Assembly: GCF_019977235.1 (NCBI RefSeq)
Contig: NZ_AP024646.1
Coordinates: 2,790,001 to 2,854,000, forward strand
Source of the DNA: Arthrobacter sp. StoSoilB5
GTDB lineage: Bacteria; Actinomycetota; Actinomycetes; Actinomycetales; Micrococcaceae
Reading direction: 5' to 3'
DNA: 64,000 bases
Shown: in pieces, positions 8,886 through 16,776 of the stretch
Position numbering within the stretch: position 1 is the first letter of the stretch
Layout: every line of letters begins with the position of its first letter
Translations under genes and position numbers: made by a program
The notes under the pieces: model-generated
What the model was told of the DNA's origin: nothing
What the model saw: the letters and a program-made list of their open reading frames with translations, nothing else
The model's database searches: none

Positions 8886-10106
8886 ATGTCCCACAACTCG
8901 TTGACCCAGCACCTGCTACCTCTCCCCGAGGACGTCGTCATCGTCGGTGGAGCCAGGACCCCGCAGGGCAAACTGAACGGCCAGCTAGCACATCTGACCG
9001 CTGTAGAACTCGGCGCCGCGGCCGTTGGTGGTGCCTTGGAAAAATCCGGCGTTCGCCCGGACAACGTAGACGCGATAATTATGGGACAAGTGATACAGGC
9101 GGGTTCAGGACAGAACCCCGCACGCCAAACGGCCGCATTGGCTGGCATCAGCCCCAAAGTACCAGCCGTGACCGTGAACAAGGTCTGTCTGTCAGGTCTG
9201 ACAGCGGTCATCGACGCCGCACGCCTCATCAGAGCCGGCGAAGCGGATGTCGTAGTCGCAGGTGGGCAAGAGTCCATGAGCAGAAGCCCGCATCTCCTGC
9301 TGGGGGCCCGGCAAGGTTGGCCGTATGGCGCCGGTTCGATGGCAGATTCCTTGGTCCGTGACGGACTCAGCGACGCCCAGGAAAACGTCTCCATGGGAGT
9401 CTTGGCCGATCGCGGAAATCAGGTGCACGGCATCGGTCGAGCCGAGCAGGACGCAATGGCTCTGGCTTCGCATCAGAGAGCATTCAAAGCTGCGTCGGAG
9501 GGAGTTTTCAAGGACGAACTGGTTCCGATTCGCATCCAGCAGCGAAAAGGACCCGAACGGGTCATCGATCAGGACGAACAAGTCAGGCCAGAAACCAATC
9601 TTCACGCCCTCTCCCTTCTTAATCCGGCATTCGAGAAGGACGGCAGCGTCACCGCCGGCAACGCCTCACCACTGTCCGATGGAGCCGCTGCGTTGATCCT
9701 CACCACACGTGCCACCGCCGCGCGACTCGGTTGTGACATCCTTGCCGTCGTGGGGTTCCCCGGCCAGGTAGCCGGCCCGGACAATTCCCTGCACTCCCAG
9801 CCCTCAAGGGCAATCAATGCAGCCCTGGAAAGAGCTGGCTGGACACCTGAAGAACTCGACTTCGTTGAGATCAATGAAGCTTTCGCCGCGGTTGCAGTTC
9901 AGTCCCTGACGGAACTCGGCATTCCGCTGGAAGCATGCAACATCCATGGAGGAGCAATTGCCCTGGGACACCCCATTGGAGCTTCCGGAGCACGCCTGGC
10001 CCTCCATGCCTCTCTGGAGCTGTTTCGCCGAGGAAGCGGGAAAGCTGCGGTGGCGCTTTGCGGCGGCGGGGGACAGGGCGACGCGCTCCTGCTCTACAGA
10101 AACTGA
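8886..10106 (+). CDS. acetyl-CoA C-acyltransferase (thiolase)
   Basis: The 406-residue product is a complete degradative/biosynthetic thiolase. The nucleophilic cysteine is in NKVCLSGLTA, the GHP motif in ALGHPIGASGAR, and the second active cysteine in CGGGGQGDALLL. AAGGAAG at 8876-8882 supports the ATG at 8886; an in-frame ATG at 8868 is less well placed. It would cleave 2-methylacetoacetyl-CoA into acetyl-CoA and propionyl-CoA if the block serves isoleucine. No enoyl-CoA hydratase is encoded next to it. Confidence 0.92.
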   Translation: MSHNSLTQHLLPLPEDVVIVGGARTPQGKLNGQLAHLTAVELGAAAVGGALEKSGVRPDNVDAIIMGQVIQAGSGQNPARQTAALAGISPKVPAVTVNKVCLSGLTAVIDAARLIRAGEADVVVAGGQESMSRSPHLLLGARQGWPYGAGSMADSLVRDGLSDAQENVSMGVLADRGNQVHGIGRAEQDAMALASHQRAFKAASEGVFKDELVPIRIQQRKGPERVIDQDEQVRPETNLHALSLLNPAFEKDGSVTAGNASPLSDGAAALILTTRATAARLGCDILAVVGFPGQVAGPDNSLHSQPSRAINAALERAGWTPEELDFVEINEAFAAVAVQSLTELGIPLEACNIHGGAIALGHPIGASGARLALHASLELFRRGSGKAAVALCGGGGQGDALLLYRN

Positions 10107-10793
10107 CTACCTACCGACGACAGCTTCTCAACCCGGCCACGTAGAACAGCAAGCAGCCCTCAATTCCCCGTGGACGCCGGTGCCGACGCGATCTTCCCCG
10201 AAGCGATGGCCGCCCTGGACGAGGTTGGAAATTCTCAACTTCACCATCCCCGGCGCCTACGGGGGCACCCAACAGCAGCCAAGTGCAGCTTTGAAGAGGT
10301 CGCCTACCTGCTATGGAACGGGGAACTGCCAAGCGATGAAGAACTCGCGGCGCTCGTTGCTGTGGAACGCGCCCATCGCGCGCTGGACCCAGCCGTAAAG
10401 GACGTCATCGATGGCTTGCCCGCCACCTCCCACCCCATGGATGTTTGCCGTACCGCAGCTTCGGTAATGGGAGCCCGGCATGAGCTGGCTGAGGATTCCT
10501 CACCAGAAGCCAACATGAAGAAGGCAATCGACCTCTGGGCTGCGATGCCCGCGGTAGTCGCCTACGACCAGCGCCGCCGGCGCGGCCAGGACGTGGTCGA
10601 ACCGCGGGAGGACCTGGACTACTCCGCGAACTTCCTCTGGATGACATTCGGCGAAGAACCTGTGCACGAGGTAGTTGCGGCGTTCAACGTCTCGATGATC
10701 CACTACGCGGAGCACTCCTTCAACGCCTCCACCTTCACGGCCCGCGTGGCTACCCCGCCGGGCCCACTGCCTTTGCTGCTGGGGCGGAGATGA
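10107..10793 (+). pseudogene. prpC: decayed 2-methylcitrate/citrate synthase fragment
   Basis: The open frame from 10170 contains clear citrate-synthase-family sequence: CSFEEVAYLLWNGELPSDEE, HPMDVCRTAASVMGA, YDQRRRRGQ, SANFLWMTFGEEP and YAEHSFNASTFTARV. This is the 2-methylcitrate synthase subgroup. The N-terminal part before CSFEE is scrambled, and after TARV the frame diverges into unrelated residues and stops. Everything after that point, including the second half of the enzyme with the catalytic Asp, is missing. The remnant follows the thiolase, whose propionyl-CoA product such an enzyme would consume. Family firm; pseudogene status from truncation. Confidence 0.8.
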
Positions 10794-11229
10794 TTCTGAC
10801 AGGCCGGACCAACGCCATCAAGACAGCCACCCTCATTGCTGGCATGTCTGCACCGGTTGCCATGCTGCGAAAGAGTCTGTTAACGCGGCCTTCCAGAGCG
10901 ATCTTAGCGCTGGGATCCCTTGTCGGAAGATTCCGGGCGATGGTTAACTGCTCCCGGAGAATCAGTGCAAACAACGCACTCTAAAACCATGACCGTCAAA
11001 AAAGCGTGGAGCCAAGGTGGGCGGACCGCCGCGTGCCACCACAAACCTTCCTTGTTGAAACCGCTTCCCGACGTATGCCCTCCCCTTCTGAGGTAGCCAC
11101 CGATACGCATGCATCGAGGGTCCTGCCCAATCCGGATTAAAAGCCTTCAGCGACATGTGTAGGTGGCTGGTTACTCTCGAATGGAAAGAGACCAGCCACC
11201 TCACTTATCCGGATCGGACCCGCCAGCAG
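10794..11229. other. 436-bp intergenic stretch after the synthase remnant
   Basis: No convincing gene is present. Short open frames on both strands lack family features and ribosome sites. It may include further decayed sequence from the synthase gene, but no protein similarity is legible after 10793. The only structure seen is the hairpin at 11161-11201. Confidence 0.6.
11161..11201 (-). terminator. hairpin downstream of the MFS gene
   Basis: Perfect 11-bp inverted repeat AGGTGGCTGGT / ACCAGCCACCT with a 19-base loop, 29 bp beyond the MFS stop. There is no U-run, so it may be a stabilising 3' hairpin rather than a classic intrinsic terminator. Confidence 0.55.
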
Positions 11230-12519
11230 CTAAACGTGGGAGGTCACCTTGAGATTAGGGGAGGACGTCTTCCCCATGACGCCCATAGCGATTAGGGCAA
11301 CAATCGGAATGACAGTCAGTTGGACGATTCCTGCGGTCTGCCAACCGAAATTTCCCTGCATGAACGTTACAAAATAACCGGAAGCACTAGCAGGTATGTA
11401 CATAGCCGCAATCAGCAGGCCACTCACACGTCCGAGATAATTAGCGTGGACGGAGCGCTGCAACAGGGCGCTTGTATTCGTAATCAACACGCCGCTGAAG
11501 GCTGCACCCAGAAGTGCCGAGAAGACCATCTGAACCGGAAGAGGGGAAGAGAAGGCGAAGATTGCCGTTCCAAGGATCATGATGGCGAGCAAGCCAACTA
11601 CATTCAGGAGTCGTTGGTCGATCCGATCGGCGAGTATCCCGCCGATCAAGGCACCAAGCGCGCCAATGCCGAACATGCTCGCTGCCAGGCCGGCCTCTGT
11701 GGGTGTGAAACCTAGGGATTCACGAAGATAAGTGGGGTAGAGGCCGAGGTACCCGTAAATTGAAAAGCCACCGGCGCTTGCAACAATCAAGCAACACACA
11801 ACGCGACGGTTCAGGAAGCGCTGACCATGTGCGCTCGACTGTGAGATCGACTCGGCTTTCTCGTTACGACCGATCTCAGTCACCGATTTCGGCACAAGAA
11901 CGAGAACCAAGAGCAGAATGACGATTCCAACAGCACCAAAAATTACCAGCGGAGACCTCCAGTCCCCGGTCGCCGATAAGATGGCGCCGCCCAGTAACGG
12001 GCCCGTGAAGCCGCCCAAACCGAATGCCGCACTGATGGAACCAAGCGCGAACCCACGATGACGGTTGAAGTAAGCGCCGACCGCCGCAAACAGCGCGGCG
12101 ACCTGCATGCCTTCACCGACGCCAGAGAGGATGCGCCAAAGCGCCATGTCCGCTGCGCCGACAGCAGTAGCCTGCAATGCGCAACTGATGGAAAACATCA
12201 GGAGGCTAATAAGGACGATCTTCTTGCGACCGAATCGATCCGCAAGGTACCCGGCCGGTATGCCAGCAAGCCCCATACCCAGAGTGAAGATTGTGGCGAT
12301 GATTCCAGCTTCACCGCCGGTAAGCCCATAGGTTGCCTTGATATCAGGAAGAAGTACCGCGAAGACTTGCCTGTCCATTGCGTTGATGAAATAGGACAGG
12401 TCCAGAATGAGTAGGAAAAAAAGTGCTCGGCCGCTCAGTTCCGCAAGACTTGAACGACCGCTTTGAGGTTTGGTCGTCCGGCCTGATGAGGCGGGCTTAG
12501 CAAGGTCGGGAGATGACAT
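11230..12519 (-). CDS. MFS transporter
   Basis: A 429-residue major facilitator with about twelve hydrophobic segments. The motif-A region LADRFGRKKIVL lies between TM2 and TM3, a conserved acidic/aromatic TM1 reads FINAMDRQVFAVLLPDI, and a central loop is at about residues 215-240. The TM1 sequence and general layout resemble anion/organic-acid or sugar-phosphate type MFS carriers, but the substrate cannot be read from sequence. It faces the isoleucine-type operon and shares a TTGGATCC palindrome with it 200 bp upstream, so uptake of an amino or keto acid is a reasonable guess only. A 10-bp inverted repeat sits in its leader. Confidence 0.88.
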   Translation of the reverse strand: MSSPDLAKPASSGRTTKPQSGRSSLAELSGRALFFLLILDLSYFINAMDRQVFAVLLPDIKATYGLTGGEAGIIATIFTLGMGLAGIPAGYLADRFGRKKIVLISLLMFSISCALQATAVGAADMALWRILSGVGEGMQVAALFAAVGAYFNRHRGFALGSISAAFGLGGFTGPLLGGAILSATGDWRSPLVIFGAVGIVILLLVLVLVPKSVTEIGRNEKAESISQSSAHGQRFLNRRVVCCLIVASAGGFSIYGYLGLYPTYLRESLGFTPTEAGLAASMFGIGALGALIGGILADRIDQRLLNVVGLLAIMILGTAIFAFSSPLPVQMVFSALLGAAFSGVLITNTSALLQRSVHANYLGRVSGLLIAAMYIPASASGYFVTFMQGNFGWQTAGIVQLTVIPIVALIAMGVMGKTSSPNLKVTSHV

Positions 12520-12587
12520 TAAGGCTCCTGTATAAGGGACATTGCGAACGGTGGTGGTTCTCCCACGAACGTGATTTCAACCGCAAC

Positions 12588-12638
12588 GCTGATTGAGCAC
12601 ATGCCTGAACAACGCTGTCTTAACTGTTCTCAATCAGC
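12588..12638. repeat. 10-bp perfect inverted repeat in the MFS leader
   Basis: GCTGATTGAG (12588-12597) and CTCAATCAGC (12629-12638) are exact inverted copies 31 bp apart, 70-120 bp upstream of the MFS start. It could be a spaced operator or a leader RNA hairpin; nothing in the sequence decides between these. Confidence 0.5.
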
Positions 12639-12718
12639 ACTGCGTGCGGCTCTCGGGATCACTAGGTTCTCTGAGCCGGTCATGGGGGGAGAACTGATAT
12701 TGGATATGAAAATTACGA

Positions 12719-12730
12719 ATTGGATCCGAT
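12719..12730. promoter_or_regulatory. candidate operator ATTGGATCCGAT
   Basis: One mismatch from the perfect palindrome at 1980-1991. It is 200 bp upstream of the MFS start and 234 bp before the rightward small gene. Inferred third site of the Lrp-linked motif. Confidence 0.35.
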
Positions 12731-12936
12731 TCGATGTGACGAGAATCTCACGTATCGCCGGTCGCGTCAAGGGACTCGGAGCAGAGACTCCTACCTCTAC
12801 GCCCGTACACCCACGAGGGGTGGAGAAAAGGTGCTGCCAAGGTCAGCGCTAGTTGGGGGCGTGGTGACCTTGGCGGCAGTTGGGGGCGTTCGGTCTCAGG
12901 TTCTGCAACCTGCCAGTCTTGTCAGCGGAAGCACAT

Positions 12937-12956
12937 TCGAATATATGTTCTAATCT
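12937..12956 (+). promoter_or_regulatory. LexA-like box overlapping a leaderless -10 element
   Basis: TCGAATATATGTTCTA (12937-12952) matches the actinobacterial SOS-box pattern TCGAAC-N4-GTTCGA with one mismatch per half. It overlaps TAATCT (12951-12956), a TANNNT -10 box placed 7 nt before the ATG at 12964. The geometry implies LexA repression of a leaderless transcript; this is inferred. Confidence 0.5.
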
Positions 12957-12963
12957 TGTTTCT

Positions 12964-13245
12964 ATGAGACCGAAGCAAGACTCCACCGCTTTCGCCCGCA
13001 TGATGGCCCAGCTCGACGCCGAAAGAAACCATCCCAAACCGGACGACGGTAGGGTCATTGACCTCGAGCCTGGCAGTCAGCCGCTGGTTCGCGTGGGTGA
13101 GATTTACGGTCGGGCAGTCAAGTACACGAGGTCCTATGGGCTCATCGAGTGGGTGGATGATGAACGGGTCTACCACGTTGAGTGGTTCCCGGCTGGACAG
13201 ATCAAGAGGGTTGATCAGGAGTCGTGGAGGGGGCGGCCTCTCTAG
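12964..13245 (+). CDS. small hypothetical protein, probably SOS-regulated
   Basis: A 93-residue soluble protein without recognisable catalytic motif. It has a charged N-terminal helix (AFARMMAQLDAERNHP) and a C-terminal beta-rich part with GEIYGRAVKYTRSYGLIEW and YHVEWFPAGQIKRV, resembling a small SH3/KOW barrel. The ATG at 12964 is chosen because TAATCT lies 7 nt upstream, the spacing of actinobacterial leaderless genes; no ribosome site exists. A LexA-like box overlaps that -10, suggesting induction by DNA damage. The gene stands alone. Function unknown. Confidence 0.7.
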   Translation: MRPKQDSTAFARMMAQLDAERNHPKPDDGRVIDLEPGSQPLVRVGEIYGRAVKYTRSYGLIEWVDDERVYHVEWFPAGQIKRVDQESWRGRPL

Positions 13246-13348
13246 TTTCCGACCGCTCCGATTGCCGCTCGTCCCTGGTGACTGGTCATTTTCCGGGGGC
13301 TTACACTGGCCGAATCGTGTGACCCGCTGACAGGACGAGGCGGACGCG

Positions 13349-13800
13349 ATGTCTCTCATAGACGCGAGGTGGACCTTCATGCTGTTGCGTATTTCCGGGG
13401 CTTTGGCGGTTATCGGAGGCCTCACCTGGCTTGCGAAAGGTGTGTGGTGGTGCACACTGCCCATTGAGCGCGTGTTTCCCAACCCAGGGGCCTGTTGCCC
13501 CGCTGGGCAAGGTTTCAATCTTGGCAGTCAGGCCATATTTCGGATCCGCCGTCGTGAATGCGGTCACCGGAGGTCCATGTTTTCGTAACGGTCGACGGCG
13601 TACACCACACCGTGGCCGGGCAGCTGATCCCACTGGACACGCGAACGTCAGTGCCTTCGCAGGAGGGACGGCAGACGGGTTGGTACTCTGCTATCCGTTT
13701 CATTTCAGCCAGCCACCCTGACCGGGCTCTATGGCGGATGCCTTTTTCAGGGGTGCTGCCTGGTTCATCGCTCTTCCTGCTCCCGGAATCTTGCTAATTG
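13349..13800 (+). pseudogene. possible frameshifted small membrane protein (DUF3592-like)
   Basis: An ORF starting at 13349 opens with a plausible hydrophobic segment (LLRISGALAVIGGLTWLA) but loses sense after about 50 residues. Downstream, another frame gives HVFVTVDGVHHTVAGQLIPL, and a third (from about 13731) gives a hydrophobic AAWFIALPAPGILLIA. Read in order, these pieces resemble a DUF3592-type protein (TM, extracytoplasmic beta domain, TM) broken by several frameshifts. The assignment is weak; it could also be unrelated sequence. No intact gene is visible. Confidence 0.3.
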
Positions 13801-14077
13801 CCTGCCGCGTCAGCGGCTCAGGTTCCTTGGGTTGCCGCTGGATTAACCATGGCTCCCGTGGATCAAGAGCAGCCGTTGTTTTCCACAGCCTTGGCGCAGT
13901 TTTTGGGCAGGAAAGGCGCATTCGGGCAACCATCCTTGTCAGGGGGGTCGAACAATCCGGAAACGCCGGGACCGCTGACTTGGCCTCGTTGATCCCTAGA
14001 CCACGCCCAGAGGTTGCCCTATGGTTGGGACATCAACGGTCGTTGACCGGGGTGGAGCTCCACTGTGGAGGTGCATC
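13801..14077. other. no gene seen
   Basis: Sequence between the broken membrane-protein region and the molybdopterin oxidoreductase. Short ORFs on both strands show no family features. A ribosome site for the next gene (GGAGGTG, 14067-14073) is at its end. Confidence 0.5.
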
Positions 14078-14668
14078 ATGGGTATCATTTCTTCCGGTTT
14101 CCGCGGACGACGCTCCGAGAATCCTGCATTGCCTCCTGGCCAGCATGAAACGCACGACTTTCCCGTCCTCACCGCGGGACCCGCTCCGCTCATCCCCGTC
14201 GATGAATGGGAGTTCTTCATCACCACGGAGAATGGTCAGCGGCTCTCTTGGTCCTGGAATGAGTTCGTGGGCTTGCCGCAGGAAGAAGTCACGCAAGACA
14301 TTCACTGCGTGACCAGCTGGTCAAAATTGGGAACAGCGTGGCGTGGAGTTTCAGTGGACACGCTCTTCGAAAACGTGGAAACCACCAGCGACTTCGCCAC
14401 CGCCCATTCCTTCGACGGTTACACGACCAATGTTCCGCTATGGGATCTCCTGGGCGGCAAGGCCTGGGTGGCCTGGGAGTTCGATCACGAACCTCTTGAA
14501 CGGGCGCATGGTGGTCCGGCGCGGCTCTTGGTGCCACATTTGTATTTCTGGAAGAGCGCCAAGTGGATTCATGGTTTGGAACTGACGGGGGAAGACGTTC
14601 CCGGTTTCTGGGAATCGAATGGATATCATCTGCACGGGAATCCATGGCGCGAGGAGCGGTACTCGTGA
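14078..14668 (+). CDS. sulfite-oxidase-type molybdopterin-dependent oxidoreductase
   Basis: A 196-residue protein of the oxidoreductase molybdopterin-binding (SUOX/MsrP) fold. The probable Mo-ligating cysteine lies in DIHCVTSWSKLGTAWRG; other family segments are DEWEFFITTENG, GGPARLLVPHLYFWKSAKW and FWESNGYHLHGNPW at the C-terminus. It has no Tat signal, heme domain or dimerisation domain, so it is a minimal cytoplasmic version. The ATG is supported by GGAGGTG 5 bp upstream. It is followed after 10 bp by a flavin reductase and then a zinc-ribbon protein, indicating a dedicated electron-transfer chain. The substrate is unknown. Confidence 0.87.
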   Translation: MGIISSGFRGRRSENPALPPGQHETHDFPVLTAGPAPLIPVDEWEFFITTENGQRLSWSWNEFVGLPQEEVTQDIHCVTSWSKLGTAWRGVSVDTLFENVETTSDFATAHSFDGYTTNVPLWDLLGGKAWVAWEFDHEPLERAHGGPARLLVPHLYFWKSAKWIHGLELTGEDVPGFWESNGYHLHGNPWREERYS

Positions 14669-14678
14669 GGCCTTCGCT

Positions 14679-15416
14679 GTGAGTTCTGTATGGCGGGTCG
14701 CTGAAGTGGTCGGCGGGGAACTGGAAAACGCGACAGCCCGGACCATTAGGCTGCGCGTGGATGGTTTGATGGGATATCTGGCAGGCCAACACATTGACGT
14801 CCGCCTTACCGCAGACGACGGATATACAGCCATCCGGTCTTACTCGGTGGCATCCGCGAGCGCGGATGAGCATCTGGAAATAACCGTTGACGAACTGCCC
14901 GACGGCGAAGTGTCGCCTTACCTTGTCCGGGACCTGGCCGTCGGGGACCGGCTGGAAATCCGGGGACCAGTGGGCGGGTGGTTTGTCTGGCGGCCAAGTA
15001 ATGAGAAACGGGTGCAGTTGATTGGGGGAGGGTCAGGTGTGGTGCCGCTGATGTCGATGATCCGCGCCCACCAGGCTTCCAATAACGCAGCCCCTTTCAG
15101 ATTGCTCTATTCCCTCAAGTCTCCGGATGCTTCGCTATACCGTGACGAACTGCGCCGATTGGACCGGGAATCAGCCAAGTTAATGGTGGACTACGTCTAT
15201 ACGCGTTCGACGCCGGAGGGCTGGCCGGCCGCGCCAGCGCGCCTTAACTCGGAGAGTCTTTTGGGCAAGATCTTCCCAACAGAGGAGAACCCGGATGTTT
15301 TTGTTTGCGGCCAAACAGTCTTCGTGGAGACCGTTGCGGACTGGCTTGTAATGGCTGGCTATTCGCCGGAGTCGATAAAGACTGAACGGTTTGGCGGGAC
15401 GGGAGGTATCCGGTGA
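14679..15416 (+). CDS. ferredoxin-NADP reductase-type flavoprotein
   Basis: A 245-residue FAD/NAD(P)H reductase without a 2Fe-2S domain. Seen: AGQHIDVRL and the FAD-binding RSYSVASA motif near residue 50, DRLEIRGPVGGWF, the pyridine-nucleotide GGGSGVVPLMSMIR, and the C-terminal VFVCGQTVFVETVADWL followed by KTERFGGTG. A GTG start at 14679 is preferred: it lies just after the molybdoenzyme stop with a purine-rich GAGGAG region before it, and upstream in-frame sequence is unlike the family. It probably supplies electrons to, or takes them from, the adjacent molybdoenzyme. The stop overlaps the next start. Confidence 0.85.
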   Translation: MSSVWRVAEVVGGELENATARTIRLRVDGLMGYLAGQHIDVRLTADDGYTAIRSYSVASASADEHLEITVDELPDGEVSPYLVRDLAVGDRLEIRGPVGGWFVWRPSNEKRVQLIGGGSGVVPLMSMIRAHQASNNAAPFRLLYSLKSPDASLYRDELRRLDRESAKLMVDYVYTRSTPEGWPAAPARLNSESLLGKIFPTEENPDVFVCGQTVFVETVADWLVMAGYSPESIKTERFGGTGGIR

Positions 15417-15745
15417 ATGGCACCGACGATTTCGCTGTCCCTGACTCCGAAGACCAAGATATTGCAGCAGGACCCCATGACCCGATTCCGTTTGTGGACG
15501 GGAACGCCGCGGCCGGCGCCCTGTCGGAACTGTTCCGCATCGACATCATCGCGGCACTGGGACGCTGCAGGCATTGCGGCTCAGTCAGGGCTTTTGGCGA
15601 GGCCGTGGTCTTCACGGACGCGCCCGGTATTGTGGTCCGGTGTCGCGACTGCAAAGGTGTGCTGCTGCGATTGGTGGAGACACCAACCCGATATTGGCTG
15701 GATTTAAGCGGCCTCAGCTACTTGGAGATCGACCGCGAAGAGTAG
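15413..15745 (+). CDS. DUF6510 family zinc-ribbon protein
   Basis: A 110-residue acidic protein with a two-CxxC zinc ribbon: CRHCG near residue 52 and CRDCKG near residue 80. A conserved middle reads DGNAAAGALSELFRIDI. This pattern fits the actinobacterial DUF6510 family, found beside sulfite-oxidase-type enzymes and FNR-like reductases. Its GTG start overlaps the reductase stop by 4 bp, so translation is coupled. It may act as a small partner or assembly factor for the pair, but no function has been read from the sequence. Confidence 0.82.
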   Translation: MNGTDDFAVPDSEDQDIAAGPHDPIPFVDGNAAAGALSELFRIDIIAALGRCRHCGSVRAFGEAVVFTDAPGIVVRCRDCKGVLLRLVETPTRYWLDLSGLSYLEIDREE

Positions 15746-15866
15746 TCCCACGGCGGGCGTTGTTCCTGTTCATGGATTGGGGCGTCGATGCCATGCCATG
15801 CCGTGCGCGCAGGGAGATCCCCGAGACAGGCCCTGGGAGGGACTCCCTCCCTCGCGGGGGTTGGCT

Positions 15867-15872
15867 TAGCGT
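15867..15872 (+). promoter_or_regulatory. leaderless -10 element of the XRE regulator
   Basis: TAGCGT (TANNNT type) ends 7 nt before the ATG at 15880, which has no ribosome site. This spacing decides the start of the regulator. Confidence 0.45.
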
Positions 15873-15879
15873 GGATGGC

Positions 15880-16776
15880 ATGGACAATCGAGCGGAAGTA
15901 CGCGAATTCCTCATTTCGCGTCGCGCCCAGGTTTCTCCTGAGCAGGTTGGATTGCCGGCCGGGACCAACAGGCGCGTGCATGGTCTGCGCCGTAGTGAAG
16001 TGGCTGCCCTGGCTGGGCTGAGTGTGGAGTATTACACCCGTATGGAGCGCGGCGCGATCAGCGGAGCTTCTCCTCAGGTGCTGGAGAGCATCGCCCGGGC
16101 TTTGCGGTTGGACGACGCCGAGCGGGCGCACTTGTTCGACCTCGCCCACGCGGCCAGTCCGGTAGCCAGGCCGCCGCGGCGGCGGAGCTCGAAGGGCTAT
16201 GTGCCGCACAAGAGCCTGCAGTGGGCGCTCGATGCGGTCACGGCCGGTCCCGCTTTTGTTCGCAATGGCCGGATGGACCTGCTGGCGGTCAATTCTTTGG
16301 CACGGGCGTTTTATAAGGATTGCTATGAAATGCCGGGTCAGCCGGCGAACATTGCCCGGTTCACTTTCCTGGACGAACGCGCTTACGACTTCTATCCGGA
16401 TTGGGACGCCTTCGCTGAGGTCACTGTCTCCATCCTGCGTACCGAGGCGGGCCGGGACCCGCACAATAAGGAACTTCACGATCTCATTGGCGAACTCGGG
16501 ACTCGGAGCGAGGCGTTCCGGAAGCGCTGGGGTGCCCACAACGTCCGGCATCACGGCACAGGCTTCAAGACGTTCAACCACCCCATTGTTGGGGAGATGA
16601 CTTTGGCTTTCGAGGGCTTGGAGATGGCTGCGGAGCCTGGCCTGACCCTGACGATCTACACCGCAGAGCCAGGCTCGCCGTCGGCCGAGCGCATGCAACT
16701 GTTGGCTTCGTGGGCGGCCAGCGAGTACGGAACCGCCGCCCAGCCGAGGTCCGAATGGACACGGACGGACAGCTGA
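15880..16776 (+). CDS. XRE-family regulator with MmyB-like ligand-binding domain
   Basis: The 298-residue protein has an N-terminal Cro/XRE helix-turn-helix at about residues 10-80 (RRSEVAALAGLSVEYYTRME) and a C-terminal MmyB-type PAS-like domain (NGRMDLLAVNSLARAF, RWGAHNVRHHGTG, MTLAFEGLEM). Relatives bind fatty acyl or similar hydrophobic ligands and often control an adjacent SDR or transporter. Here the gene overlaps an MFS exporter by 22 bp on the same strand, so it probably controls that pump. A leaderless start is supported by TAGCGT 7 nt upstream. Confidence 0.9.
   Translation: MDNRAEVREFLISRRAQVSPEQVGLPAGTNRRVHGLRRSEVAALAGLSVEYYTRMERGAISGASPQVLESIARALRLDDAERAHLFDLAHAASPVARPPRRRSSKGYVPHKSLQWALDAVTAGPAFVRNGRMDLLAVNSLARAFYKDCYEMPGQPANIARFTFLDERAYDFYPDWDAFAEVTVSILRTEAGRDPHNKELHDLIGELGTRSEAFRKRWGAHNVRHHGTGFKTFNHPIVGEMTLAFEGLEMAAEPGLTLTIYTAEPGSPSAERMQLLASWAASEYGTAAQPRSEWTRTDS

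Larger units (their letters stand above)
12520..12963. other. 444-bp intergenic region: MFS leader and divergent promoter
   Basis: No gene seen. The stretch contains the presumed promoter of the leftward MFS gene with an inverted repeat (12588-12638) and an ATTGGATCCGAT motif (12719-12730). It also contains the promoter and LexA-like box of the rightward small gene at 12964. Confidence 0.6.

Noticed and set aside
10790..10984. Open frames after the citrate synthase remnant
   Set aside because: No ribosome site, no family signature and low-complexity composition. Treated as noncoding or debris.
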